Shown here one piece after another: positions 5,929 through 13,086 of a stretch of DNA of 13,086 nucleotides. The stretch comes from an uncultured cyanobacterium. GTDB taxonomy: Bacteria > Cyanobacteriota > Cyanobacteriia > PCC-6307 > Cyanobiaceae. The stretch covers positions 1 to 13,086 of the forward strand of contig CAIZOZ010000566.1 in assembly GCA_903934745.1 (NCBI GenBank). Reading direction: 5' to 3'. Position 1 is the stretch's first letter; the number at the start of each line of letters is the position of its first letter. The notes beneath the pieces are model-generated. The model searched no databases, was not told the DNA's origin, and saw only the letters and a list, made by a program, of their open reading frames with translations. The position numbers and the translations under genes are program-made.

Positions 5929-7307
5929 CGCTGGCCAGGGCCTGGGGCCGCGCCGACCCTGCTGGGGCGCCGCACCTGGTGGCCGATGTCGCGCCGGTAG
6001 GTGATGCCTTCAAAGTGCACCTGGGTCAGCCCGTCGTAGGCGCGGGCAAAGGCGGTGTCGAAGTCGTCGGCCTGGGCCACCAGCGCCAGCACCCGGCCGC
6101 CGGCGGTGAGGCAGCGACCCTGCTCGTCGCGGCGGCTGCCGGCATGGAACAGCTGGCGATCGGCGCTGGCTTCGAGCTCACTGCTGATCAGATCGCCGCT
6201 GCGCGCCGCGGTGGGGTAGCCCTCGGCTGCCGCGATCACGCAGGCGCTGCAACCGGGCAGGATTGACAGCGGCGGGGCCTGCTGCAAGCGGCCGCTGGCG
6301 CAGGCCAGCAGCACCTGGGCCAGTTCGGGGCCCAGCAGTGGCATCAGGGTTTCACACTCCGGATCGCCGAAGCGGCAGTTGAACTCGATCACCCGCAGGC
6401 CAGCGGCGGTGAGCATCAGGCCGGCGTAGATCACGCCGCGGTAGTCGATGCCCCGGGCGCGCAGGGCCTGGAGGGTGGGTTCGAGCACCAGGCGGCGGGT
6501 CTGCTCGAGGCCGGCCGCATCCAGCAGGGGGGCCGGGGCATAGGCGCCCATGCCGCCGGTGTTGGGTCCGGTGTCACCTTCGCCGATGCGCTTATGGTCC
6601 TGGGCCGGTGGCAGCAGCACCATGTGTTGCCCGTCGGTGAGGGCGAACACCGACACCTCCGGGCCTTCCAGGGTTTCCTCCAGCACCAGGGAGTTGCCGG
6701 CCTGGCCGAAGCGACCCGCAAACACGTCCTGGATTGCCGCGCGGGCCTCCGCCAGCGTGGCGGCCACGGTGACCCCCTTGCCGGCGGCGAGGCCATCGGC
6801 CTTGACCACCAGCGGCTGGCCATGGGCTTCGAGGGCTTCCAGGGCTGTGTCGAGGTTGTCGGCTGGCCAGTGGCGCGCCGTGGGTACACCGGCCTCCACC
6901 ATCAGGGCCTTGGCCCATTGCTTGCTGGCCTCCAGCTGGGCACCGGCGGCCCCCGGGCCGAACACGGACAAGCCCGCGGCGCGGAGCTGATCGGCCAAGC
7001 CGGCCGCCAGGGGGGCCTCGGGCCCGATCACCACCAGCTCAATCGCCAGGTCCAGACAGGCCGCCAGCAAGCCGGGCCCGTCGGTTTCGGCCACGGGCAA
7101 GGGGTGGCAGCCAGCGATGCCGGCGGAGCCGCCATTGCCCGGCGCCAGCCAGACCGCTTCCACCCCCGGGCAGCGGGCCAGGGCCCAGGCCAGGGCGTTC
7201 TCGCGGCCGCCGCCGCCCACCACCAGGATGCGGCCCGGCGTGGGGGCTGGGAGCTCGGCGGCGGCGTTGCTGGCCGTGGGGTTGGTGGTGCTGCTGAACG
7301 GGCTCAT
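5925..7307 (-). CDS. purD: Phosphoribosylamine-glycine ligase (GAR synthetase)
   Basis: Encodes 460 residues. PurD joins glycine to phosphoribosylamine using ATP, the second step of purine synthesis in the cytosol. The N domain begins GRILVVGGGGRENALAWAL (25-43) and contains VVIGPEAPLAAGLAD. The ATP-grasp part has VVKADGLAAGKGV (167-179), QDHKRIGEGDTGPNTGGMGA (236-255) and EFNCRFGDPECE (308-319). The C domain ends HFEGITYRRDIGHQ. It is longer than the usual 420-430 residues: about 24 Ser/Thr/Ala/Pro-rich residues precede the fold and about 16 follow it. The GREHA motif of many PurD proteins is GRENA here. No better internal start was seen, so the ATG at 7307 is kept, though the N-terminus is uncertain. 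Its stop shares ATGA with nblS; upstream it diverges from the unknown gene at 7368. Confidence 0.96.
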   Translation of the reverse strand: MSPFSSTTNPTASNAAAELPAPTPGRILVVGGGGRENALAWALARCPGVEAVWLAPGNGGSAGIAGCHPLPVAETDGPGLLAACLDLAIELVVIGPEAPLAAGLADQLRAAGLSVFGPGAAGAQLEASKQWAKALMVEAGVPTARHWPADNLDTALEALEAHGQPLVVKADGLAAGKGVTVAATLAEARAAIQDVFAGRFGQAGNSLVLEETLEGPEVSVFALTDGQHMVLLPPAQDHKRIGEGDTGPNTGGMGAYAPAPLLDAAGLEQTRRLVLEPTLQALRARGIDYRGVIYAGLMLTAAGLRVIEFNCRFGDPECETLMPLLGPELAQVLLACASGRLQQAPPLSILPGCSACVIAAAEGYPTAARSGDLISSELEASADRQLFHAGSRRDEQGRCLTAGGRVLALVAQADDFDTAFARAYDGLTQVHFEGITYRRDIGHQVRRPSRVGAAPGPGQR

Positions 7308-7367
7308 GGAGGGGGACTCAGCACGGGGAATGGGCCGGCCGGTGGGGCCGCCGGTAAGTTGAACGGC
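7308..7367. promoter_or_regulatory. Short divergent gap, purD / unknown secreted protein
   Basis: Only 60 bases lie between the divergent starts of purD and the gene at 7368, so promoters for the purD-nblS and purC-lpxC transcripts must lie here or inside the flanking codons. The gap is very GC-rich and contains the palindrome GGCCGGCC (7333-7340). I could not identify -35 or -10 elements on either strand. Confidence 0.35.
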
Positions 7368-8588
7368 GTGCCATCGACTCCGCCATTGTCCGTGACCGGC
7401 ACCGCAGCTGTGGCACGGCGTCGCCGCCGGCCTGCCGAGGGGCTGAGCGCCCTGCTCGTCGTTTTGTGGTGGCCGGCCCTGATCCAGGCGCCGCTGGCCG
7501 CCAGAGCTGCGCCCGATCCGGCGGCTGCGGCCAACTCCCTGGCCCAGCCCCCAGCCTCAGTTGGAGCTGGAGCGGCCACCAGCGTGCCGCCAGCGTCGAT
7601 CGTCAGCCCCAAGGGCCTGGCCCCCTCCGGGCTGGCCCCTGGGGTGCCGGCCCCGGTGCTCAGCGAGGCGGCTTTTGCCACGCTGATTGCCACGGCCAGC
7701 CTGGAGACGCTGGATCCGCTCTGCCGCCAGTTGGTCGAAGCGGAGGCGATCGCCAGGCTGCGGCTGGTGCGTCAGCGCCTGCTGGCCATGCATCCGGCCC
7801 CCCAGCCGTTGGCGGTGGTGCTGGCCAATGCCGATGTGTTGCTCAGCTGCCAGGCACCGGATGGCGCGCTCAGGGTTCTGGATCGCTACGGCCCGGCCCC
7901 CGGCGCCGAGCAGGTGCAGTGGCTCACCCTGCAATGGCGTGCTGCCAATGCCGCCCTCGACCATCAGCGGGCGGCCCTGGCGCTCGAGCGCCTGACGGCT
8001 GAGCGCTATGGCCAGCTGGAGTCCCTGGCGCTGCCGATCCAGCGGCGCCCGGACGGCCGTGTGATCACCCGCTCGGCTTTGCAGGTGATGGCGGACCATC
8101 TCGAGGCCCTCGGGCAGCGCCGCACCGCCGGCCAGTTGCTGCTGCTCAGCCGCCAGAGCGATGCCGGCGCCAGCGAGCGCTTGCAGCAGGCGATCCGGCT
8201 GCTGGCCGACCTGCCTCCCCAGGAGCTCGATGTCCTGCTTGAGCGGGCCCTGGAGCAGGCCGCGGCAGCAGGGGCCTGGAGTCTGGTCAGTGAGTTGCTC
8301 ACCACCCAGGCGGCCCTGCCCGCTTCGGTGAGCGGTTCGCAGCGGGCGATCGAACGGCAGCTGCGGTTGACACGCCGACTCGATGATGCCTATGGCGAAT
8401 GGCAGCTGCGGCGCCAGGATCCAGCTGCCGCCGCCCGTAGCCTCGAGCTTCAGCAGCAGCTGCGCTCGCCCCGCGCCCCTGGGGGCCACGCTGCCGACCT
8501 GCCGGCACCGTCCTCGGCTTCGGCGGCGCCGCTGGCGCCTGAGCCGCTGCCAGCCCCTTCCCCAGCCCCCTCCCTGTCGTCCCCATGA
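7368..8588 (+). CDS. Secreted or membrane-anchored helical protein, function unknown
   Basis: I do not recognise this protein. From the GTG at 7368 it has 406 residues; GTGs at 7392 and 7410 are alternatives that keep the signal peptide. The N-terminus has a basic RRRRR (17-21), a hydrophobic stretch LSALLVVLWWPALIQ (27-41) and a likely signal peptidase site after APLAARA (about 41-47). An Ala/Pro-rich linker follows to about 98. Residues about 99-365 are predominantly Leu, Ala, Gln, Arg and Glu with helix-turn-helix spacing (for example LEALGQRRTAGQLLLLSRQ), suggesting a TPR-like or other alpha-solenoid fold. Pairs of cysteines are absent; only Cys119 and Cys161 are seen. The C-terminus (366-406) is again Pro/Ala/Ser-rich. 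Its TGA overlaps the purC ATG as ATGA, so it is translationally linked to purC. Likely periplasmic or lumenal; no enzymatic motif is visible. Confidence 0.75.
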   Translation: MPSTPPLSVTGTAAVARRRRRPAEGLSALLVVLWWPALIQAPLAARAAPDPAAAANSLAQPPASVGAGAATSVPPASIVSPKGLAPSGLAPGVPAPVLSEAAFATLIATASLETLDPLCRQLVEAEAIARLRLVRQRLLAMHPAPQPLAVVLANADVLLSCQAPDGALRVLDRYGPAPGAEQVQWLTLQWRAANAALDHQRAALALERLTAERYGQLESLALPIQRRPDGRVITRSALQVMADHLEALGQRRTAGQLLLLSRQSDAGASERLQQAIRLLADLPPQELDVLLERALEQAAAAGAWSLVSELLTTQAALPASVSGSQRAIERQLRLTRRLDDAYGEWQLRRQDPAAAARSLELQQQLRSPRAPGGHAADLPAPSSASAAPLAPEPLPAPSPAPSLSSP

Positions 8589-9340
8589 CTGCCGCCGCGA
8601 TCGGAGCCCTTCTTTATGAAGGCAAGGCCAAACGGGTCCATGCCACCGATCAGCCGGACCTGGTGGCGGTGGAATACAAAGATGACGCCACGGCTTTCAA
8701 TGCTCTCAAGAAGGCCCAGCTCACCGGCAAGGGGGCGCTCAACTGCCGCATCTCAGCTCTGCTGTTTGAACATCTGGAGCGCTGCGGCATCCCCACCCAC
8801 TACCTGGGGGTACGCGACAGCCTCTGGATGATGGTGCGGCCGGTGCGGGTGATTCCGGTGGAGGTGGTGGTGCGCAACATCGCCGCCGGCTCCCTCTGTC
8901 GCCAGCTGCCGATCGCCGCCGGCAGCCGCCTGCAGCCCGCCCTGATCGATCTCTATTACAAGGACGACGCCCTGGGGGATCCGCTGTTGTCCGAGGCACG
9001 CCTGGAGCGGCTGCAGCTGGTCAGCCCCGAGCAGCTGGCTGCGATCCGGGCGTTGGCCCTGCAGGTGAATGCCGTGCTTGGCGCGTTGTTCGCTGGGGTG
9101 GGGCTGGAGCTGGTGGATTTCAAGATCGAATTGGGCTTCACCACCACGGGTGACCTGGTGGTGGCCGATGAGATCAGTCCTGACAGCTGTCGGCTCTGGG
9201 ACAGGGCGATCAGCGACAGCCTGGATCGAATTCTGGACAAGGATCGCTTCCGCCAGGATCTCGGCGGTGTGGTCGAGGCCTACGGGGAGGTCCTCAAACG
9301 GGTCCAAGGGGTATGTCCTGAACCCCGGGTCTACGGGTAA
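8585..9340 (+). CDS. purC: SAICAR synthetase
   Basis: Encodes 251 residues. PurC joins aspartate to CAIR using ATP to give SAICAR in purine synthesis. Family motifs are in order: LYEGKAKRVH (10-19), FNALKKAQLTGKG (38-50), EVVVRNIAAGS (93-103), LVDFKIELGF (176-185), DEISPDSCRLWD (195-206) and DKDRFRQDLGG (218-228). Length fits the bacterial single-domain enzyme (about 237-250). The ATG is inside an ATGA overlap with the unknown upstream gene; there is no Shine-Dalgarno site, only a pyrimidine-rich stretch. The next gene, bamA, begins 43 bases downstream, so it is probably in the same transcript. Confidence 0.97.
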   Translation: MTAAAIGALLYEGKAKRVHATDQPDLVAVEYKDDATAFNALKKAQLTGKGALNCRISALLFEHLERCGIPTHYLGVRDSLWMMVRPVRVIPVEVVVRNIAAGSLCRQLPIAAGSRLQPALIDLYYKDDALGDPLLSEARLERLQLVSPEQLAAIRALALQVNAVLGALFAGVGLELVDFKIELGFTTTGDLVVADEISPDSCRLWDRAISDSLDRILDKDRFRQDLGGVVEAYGEVLKRVQGVCPEPRVYG

Positions 9341-9345
9341 GGTCG

Positions 9346-9367
9346 GCAAAATTTGCGGCCTGGCCGC
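9346..9367. promoter_or_regulatory. Two overlapping palindromes between purC and bamA
   Basis: The 43-base gap holds GCAAA-A-TTTGC (9346-9356) and, sharing its last two bases, GCGGCC-T-GGCCGC (9355-9367). Both are perfect inverted repeats about one central base. They could be protein-binding dyads or a small hairpin at the operon junction. No T-run follows, so a terminator is unlikely. Evidence is symmetry alone. Confidence 0.3.
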
Positions 9368-9383
9368 TCCGCCCCCGATACCC

Positions 9384-12002
9384 ATGCCAGGCCTTCGCCT
9401 CCGCAGGTCGCTGCTCTCCCCCAGCGTCGCCCTGCCGCTGCTCGCCGGAGCGATGCCCCTGGCTGTGCTGGTGTTGCTGGCCCCGGAGCGGGCCAGCGCT
9501 GCCCAGGAGGCTGCAGCCAAGGTGGTGCTCCAGGCCCCACTCGCTGTCCAGCCGGGAGTGGCACCTCCAGCTGGTCTTTCGGTTCCTGCGGAGCAGGGTT
9601 CTCCGTCAGGGGCTGTTGTGCAGTCAGGGGATGCTCTTCAGTCAACTCGGCCTGTTGAGGCGGCCCTGTCGCCGCCGGCGACGGGTAGCCAGCAGGGGCA
9701 GAAGCCAGTGGCGGTCTCGTCCAAGCCGGCGCCAACTCCTGAGCTCCCCACTGGCGAGGTGCTGGCCGCCGCGTCACTGGCCTGGGCCACCCCGGCCGCT
9801 CCTGGATTGGTCCCCGGCGCGCTGCTGGCCCAGGCCGGCGCTGAGGCTCCGGCCCCGGCGGCCCCTGAAGCTTCGCCAGCGGCGCCGGCGGTCGACCCGT
9901 TCAACACTCCCGGCCTGGGGGCCCCGCTGGCCAGTCCGCTCAATGCTGAGCCTGCGGCTCCGGCGCCCTCACCCCAGGCCAGCCAGGAGTCGAGGGTGTT
10001 GGTCAGTGAAGTGGTGATTGAGGGCCTTGATGGCCATCCCGAACGGGAGCGGCTTGAGTTGGCGGCCTATGGGGCGATGAATGTCACCCCCGGCACCGAG
10101 ATCACCCGTAGCGAACTGCGCAACGATCTCGCGGCGATCTATGCCACCGGCTGGTTTGCCGATGTGCGGATCGAACCCGTCGATGGCCCCCTGGGGGTGC
10201 GGCTCAAGGTGCAGGTGGTTCCCAACCCGGTGCTCACCACAATCAGCCTTGATCCCGCCGATGCCGAGGTGCCCAAGCAGGTGGTGCAGGACACCTTCGC
10301 CGCCGATCTGGGCCGGACCCTCAATCTCAACACCCTGCAGACCCGCATGCAGGAGCTGCAGAAGTGGTATGGCGATCAGGGTTATTCCCTGGCCCGCGTG
10401 ACCGGGCCTAGCCGCATCAGCCCCGCTGGCGATGTGCAACTGGTGATCCGTCAGGGGATCGTGGAAGGGGTGGAAGTGCAGTTCATCAACAAGGAGGCCT
10501 CACCCACCAACGACAAGGGTCAGCCGATCCGCGGCAAGACCAAGCCCTGGGTGATCACCCGGGAGATCTCGCTCAAGCCCGGCCAGGTGTTCAACCGTCG
10601 CAACCTGGAGGAAGATCTCAAGCGCCTCTATGGCACCGGTCTGTTCAGTGACGTCAAGGTCACCCTGCGGCCCGTGCCGGACAATCCGGGGCGGATCACG
10701 ATTGTGCTGGGCATTGTGGAACAGTCCACCGGCTCCCTCTCCGGTGGTCTGGGCTACAGCCAGAGCCAGGGGGTGTTCGGCCAGGTTCAGATTCAGGACA
10801 GCAACCTGCTGGGCCGCGCCTGGGATTTGTCCACCAGCTTCACCTATGGCCAGTTCGGCGGCCTGGTGGATATCACCTTCACCGATCCCTGGATCAAGGG
10901 CGATCGTTACCGCACGGCTTTCCGGGCCAAGGCCTTCGTCAGCCGCGATGTGCCCCAGATCTTCCAGAGCCAGGATAACGGCAATATTCTGACGGCTGGC
11001 AACTTCTACGAACCGCCGGGAACGACACTGTCTTATAACATCAATAGCAACAATAATCCCCTAGGCAAGACTTTTAATTCGATCCAGGATGCTATTGATA
11101 GCAGCAGTGATCTGAGCTGGTTTGATTATGTTGGTAACTCGGTTGTGATTCAGAGGGTTGGCGGCAACCTTCAGTTTGTACGACCGCTCAACGGCGGCAA
11201 TCCGTTCAAGCGCGCCCCCTGGAGTCTGGTGCTGGGTCTAAGTGGCCAAGAGGCCACGCCGATGGATTTCTCTGGCACCTCAAGTCGCTATGGCGTCTCC
11301 AGCAATGATTTCAATAATGATGGCAGTCAGGTGCCGACTGATTCGGTGATCTGTCTGGCTTACAACTGCGCCACCCATAACCAGTTGTTCGGCGTGCGAA
11401 TTGCCGCCACCATGAACAACCTGAATGACCCACGGAATCCCACCAAAGGCAACTTCCTCAGCCTTGGCACCGAGCAGTTTATCTCCGTCGGACCCGATTC
11501 ACCCACCTTCAACCGGCTGCGCGCCAGCTACACCCACTACATCCCCGTCAACTGGCTGAAGCTTTACAAGGGTTGCAAGCCCAAGGCCGGAGAGGTCGCC
11601 GATTGCAAGCAGGCCTTGGCCTTCCAGGTGACGGCTGGCAGTGTGGTGGGCGATCTTCCTCCCTATGAGGCCTTCTGCCTGGGTGGCGGCAACTCGGTTC
11701 GCGGTTATTACGACTGTGATCTGGGCGTGGGTCGCAATTTCGGCGAAGCCACGATCGAATATCGCTTCCCGATCTTCAGCATGATCAGCGGTGAAGTGTT
11801 CCTGGATGGCGGCACCACCTTCGGCAGTCAGGCCAACGTGCCCGGCAATCCCGGTGGCCTGCTGGGCAAACCCGGCCAAGGCTTCTCGGTGGGTACGGGC
11901 CTGATCGTGACCACCCCGGTGGGACCGCTGCGCCTGGAGGTGGCCAGCCAGGATCTCTCCGGCAACTGGCGTTTCAATCTCGGCGTCGGCTGGAAGTTCT
12001 GA
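9384..12002 (+). CDS. bamA: Omp85 family outer-membrane protein assembly factor (BamA-like)
   Basis: Encodes 872 residues from the ATG at 9384; the frame is open further upstream but that overlaps purC. This is the outer-membrane beta-barrel that inserts other barrel proteins, related to plastid Toc75/OEP80. Parts: signal peptide (RLRRS basic start, hydrophobic core, cleavage near ERASAA, about 40); a very long Ala/Pro/Gly-rich linker (about 41-200); three POTRA domains (about 204-280, 283-357 and 358-447), the usual cyanobacterial number; and a barrel (about 448-872) ending in aromatic GWKF. The Omp85 lid-loop motif is present as SVRGYYD (771-777), with FSVGTGLIVTTPVGPLRLE near the end. Odd points: an Asn/Ser-rich AT-rich insert at about 530-592 and six cysteines in barrel loops (657, 662, 731, 741, 765, 778). 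Lies between purC and lpxC, sharing TGATG with lpxC. Confidence 0.94.
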   Translation: MPGLRLRRSLLSPSVALPLLAGAMPLAVLVLLAPERASAAQEAAAKVVLQAPLAVQPGVAPPAGLSVPAEQGSPSGAVVQSGDALQSTRPVEAALSPPATGSQQGQKPVAVSSKPAPTPELPTGEVLAAASLAWATPAAPGLVPGALLAQAGAEAPAPAAPEASPAAPAVDPFNTPGLGAPLASPLNAEPAAPAPSPQASQESRVLVSEVVIEGLDGHPERERLELAAYGAMNVTPGTEITRSELRNDLAAIYATGWFADVRIEPVDGPLGVRLKVQVVPNPVLTTISLDPADAEVPKQVVQDTFAADLGRTLNLNTLQTRMQELQKWYGDQGYSLARVTGPSRISPAGDVQLVIRQGIVEGVEVQFINKEASPTNDKGQPIRGKTKPWVITREISLKPGQVFNRRNLEEDLKRLYGTGLFSDVKVTLRPVPDNPGRITIVLGIVEQSTGSLSGGLGYSQSQGVFGQVQIQDSNLLGRAWDLSTSFTYGQFGGLVDITFTDPWIKGDRYRTAFRAKAFVSRDVPQIFQSQDNGNILTAGNFYEPPGTTLSYNINSNNNPLGKTFNSIQDAIDSSSDLSWFDYVGNSVVIQRVGGNLQFVRPLNGGNPFKRAPWSLVLGLSGQEATPMDFSGTSSRYGVSSNDFNNDGSQVPTDSVICLAYNCATHNQLFGVRIAATMNNLNDPRNPTKGNFLSLGTEQFISVGPDSPTFNRLRASYTHYIPVNWLKLYKGCKPKAGEVADCKQALAFQVTAGSVVGDLPPYEAFCLGGGNSVRGYYDCDLGVGRNFGEATIEYRFPIFSMISGEVFLDGGTTFGSQANVPGNPGGLLGKPGQGFSVGTGLIVTTPVGPLRLEVASQDLSGNWRFNLGVGWKF

Positions 12003-12868
12003 TGGGCCCTTGGCCGAGTGATTACGCCCAGGCCTGGACCCTGGCCAGCCCTGTGGAGCGCGATGGCGTGGGTCTGCATGGTGGCGAGCACACCCGGGTG
12101 CGGCTCCAGGCCAGTGAAGCGCCCGGCTACTGGGTCGGCTGGCTCGATGCCCCCCAGCTGCCGCTGCTGCGCCTGCAGCCGGGCCAGGTGAGCGACACCC
12201 AGCTGTGCACGGCTCTGCAGCTCGGCTCGCGGCGCCTGGCCACCGTTGAACATCTGCTGGCGGCCCTGGCCGGCTGTGGCGTCAGCCAGGCCCAGATCCT
12301 GGTGCAGGGGGAGGAGATTCCGTTGCTCGATGGTTCCGGTCTGCCCTGGGTGGAGGCGATCGCGGAAGCGGGCCTGCACTGCCTCGGACCCCGGACGCTG
12401 CCGCCACCGCTGGTTGAACCGATCGTGCTGCGCCAGGGGTTGAGTTTCATCACGGCCCTGTCCGCCGAGGCCCTGCTGATCGGTGCCGGCATCGAGTTTC
12501 CTCAGGCAGCGATCGGCCGCCAGCTCTATTCGCTGGCGTTGACACCCGAGAGCTTCGTGCGCGAGATCGCCCCCGCTCGCACCTTCGGCTTCCGCGACCA
12601 GGTGGAGGCCCTGCGGGCCGCCGGACTGATCCGGGGCGGTGGTCTCGACAATGCCCTGGTCTGTGATGGCGACGGCTGGCTCAACCCGCCCCTGCGCTTC
12701 GCCGATGAACCGGTCCGCCATAAGCTCTTGGACTTATTGGGGGATCTGGCCCTGGCGGGTCTGCCGCTGGCCCAGGTCTTCGCCTATCGCGGCTCCCACG
12801 GCCTGCACACCGCCCTGGCCGCGGCCCTCAGCGCCGCCATTCACCCAGTCCTCCCCGAGCCTGTCTGA
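12002..12868 (+). CDS. lpxC: UDP-3-O-acyl-N-acetylglucosamine deacetylase
   Basis: Encodes 288 residues (E. coli about 305). LpxC is the zinc hydrolase that commits UDP-acyl-GlcNAc to lipid A. Conserved features: GVGLHGGE (22-29); TVEHLLAAL (81-89) with zinc ligand His84 and catalytic Glu85; LLDGSGLPWVEAI (108-120); ARTFGF (192-197); HKLLDLLGDL (240-249) with zinc ligands His240 and Asp244; and GSHGLH (264-269) with catalytic His266. All metal and catalytic residues are kept. The ATG overlaps the bamA stop (TGATG); a weak GGAAG lies shortly before it. Together with bamA it shows an envelope operon making both the lipid A and the barrel machinery of the outer membrane. Confidence 0.97.
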   Translation: MGPWPSDYAQAWTLASPVERDGVGLHGGEHTRVRLQASEAPGYWVGWLDAPQLPLLRLQPGQVSDTQLCTALQLGSRRLATVEHLLAALAGCGVSQAQILVQGEEIPLLDGSGLPWVEAIAEAGLHCLGPRTLPPPLVEPIVLRQGLSFITALSAEALLIGAGIEFPQAAIGRQLYSLALTPESFVREIAPARTFGFRDQVEALRAAGLIRGGGLDNALVCDGDGWLNPPLRFADEPVRHKLLDLLGDLALAGLPLAQVFAYRGSHGLHTALAAALSAAIHPVLPEPV

Positions 12869-12875
12869 AATCCTC

Positions 12876-13086
12876 TTGACCGTCACCACCGCCACCACGG
12901 CCCCCGCCGGTTCCGATGCTGCGGCCGCAGCTGCCGCCGAGGGCACTGCTGCGGCTACTTCCACTGCTGCGGCCACGTCCACTGCTGCGGCCACGTCCAC
13001 TGCTGCGGCCACGTCCACTGTTGCGGGCACTTCCACGGCCACTGCCGCCACCACTGCCAAGGAGGAGCCGACCAAGGAGGAGCCGA
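12876..13086 (+). CDS. fabZ: Start of a low-complexity ORF, probably fabZ; runs off the window
   Basis: A frame opens at a TTG (12876), seven bases after the lpxC stop, and stays open to the window end (about 70 codons seen). No ATG or GTG occurs in this frame here, so the start is provisional. The visible part has no domain: TVTTATTAPAGSDA, then five copies of a TAAATS-like hexapeptide from 18-bp DNA repeats, then repeats of KEEPT. In cyanobacteria lpxC is commonly followed by fabZ (3-hydroxyacyl-ACP dehydratase), lpxA and lpxB, so FabZ with a disordered N-terminal extension is the best guess. The fabZ name comes from gene order only. The fabZ start may lie beyond the window, with part of this stretch being untranslated. 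Confidence 0.45.
   Translation, partial: MTVTTATTAPAGSDAAAAAAAEGTAAATSTAAATSTAAATSTAAATSTVAGTSTATAATTAKEEPTKEEP
12945..13034 (+). repeat. Five tandem copies of an 18-bp repeat
   Basis: The unit ACTGCTGCGGCCACGTCC occurs three times exactly (12963-12980, 12981-12998, 12999-13016), flanked by one diverged copy on each side (12945-12962 and 13017-13034). The unit is six codons long, so the reading frame is kept and encodes Thr-Ala-Ala-Ala-Thr-Ser. Identical central copies point to recent slippage or unequal recombination; copy number is likely variable between strains. Confidence 0.9.
13059..13086 (+). repeat. Second short tandem repeat, 15 bp, cut by the window end
   Basis: AAGGAGGAGCCGACC at 13059-13073 is followed at once by another copy (13074-13086) that reaches the window edge after 13 identical bases. 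It encodes Lys-Glu-Glu-Pro-Thr in the frame of the ORF after lpxC, so the low-complexity stretch changes from Ala/Thr to charged repeats. How many copies follow cannot be seen. Confidence 0.75.

Noticed and set aside
6594..7367. Plus-strand frame running through purD into the unknown gene (664 residues in all)
   Set aside because: The part before 7368 is antisense to strongly conserved purD and is open because of high GC; only the part with the signal peptide onward is plausible.
7746..12363. GCGATCGC (HIP1) octamers at 7746-7753 and 12356-12363
   Set aside because: I found only two in 13 kb, both inside genes, which is not the dense HIP1 pattern of many freshwater cyanobacteria; not a signal here.
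12734..13075. Minus-strand Val/Ala repeat protein opposite lpxC's end and the repeats
   Set aside because: Its repeats are the complement of the 18-bp units and it overlaps conserved lpxC codons; most likely a shadow.
1..13086. Mobile element, CRISPR array, tRNA/rRNA, toxin-antitoxin or defence genes
   Set aside because: No spaced repeats, transposase, RNA-gene or defence motifs were seen; every stretch is accounted for by core genes with short gaps.

Overview
The window looks like ordinary core chromosome from a GC-rich picocyanobacterium of the Synechococcus/Cyanobium type. The evidence is a complete kaiA-kaiB-kaiC circadian clock, an NblS/Hik33-type histidine kinase, a cyanobacterial Omp85 with three POTRA domains, and the gene order rpmA-rplU-kaiABC. 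By general knowledge, that order is the one in which Prochlorococcus has lost kaiA. Coding density is very high, no gap reaches 300 bases, and I see no mobile element, RNA gene or CRISPR array.

Layout from left to right. Ribosomal genes rplU then rpmA run on the minus strand (773 to 44). A 193-base divergent gap separates them from kaiA, kaiB and kaiC on the plus strand (967-3859). kaiC converges, with a 17-base gap, on the minus-strand pair purD then nblS (7307 to 3877). From a 60-base divergent gap a plus-strand run begins: a probable secreted helical protein of unknown function (7368-8588), purC, an Omp85/BamA assembly protein, lpxC, and the start of an ORF that is probably fabZ and leaves the window. 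The genes are tightly packed: kaiA/kaiB, purD/nblS and the unknown gene/purC each share an ATGA, and bamA/lpxC share a TGATG.

Functionally there are four blocks: translation (L21, L27), the protein clock oscillator (KaiA stimulates KaiC autophosphorylation, KaiB opposes it), purine synthesis (purD and purC, on opposite strands around the unknown gene), and outer-membrane biogenesis (Omp85, LpxC and probably FabZ). NblS, a light and stress sensor kinase, is translationally linked to purD.

I do not see a convincing undescribed system. The items most worth a second look are: a KaiA reading frame that runs on about 34 residues to overlap kaiB and carries an inverted repeat just before kaiB; a Cys-containing insert in the NblS ATPase domain; an Omp85 with a very long Ala/Pro linker, an AT-rich barrel insert and paired cysteines; the unknown secreted protein between purD and purC; an 18-bp tandem repeat opening the ORF after lpxC; and pyrimidine-rich leaders instead of Shine-Dalgarno sites at most starts.
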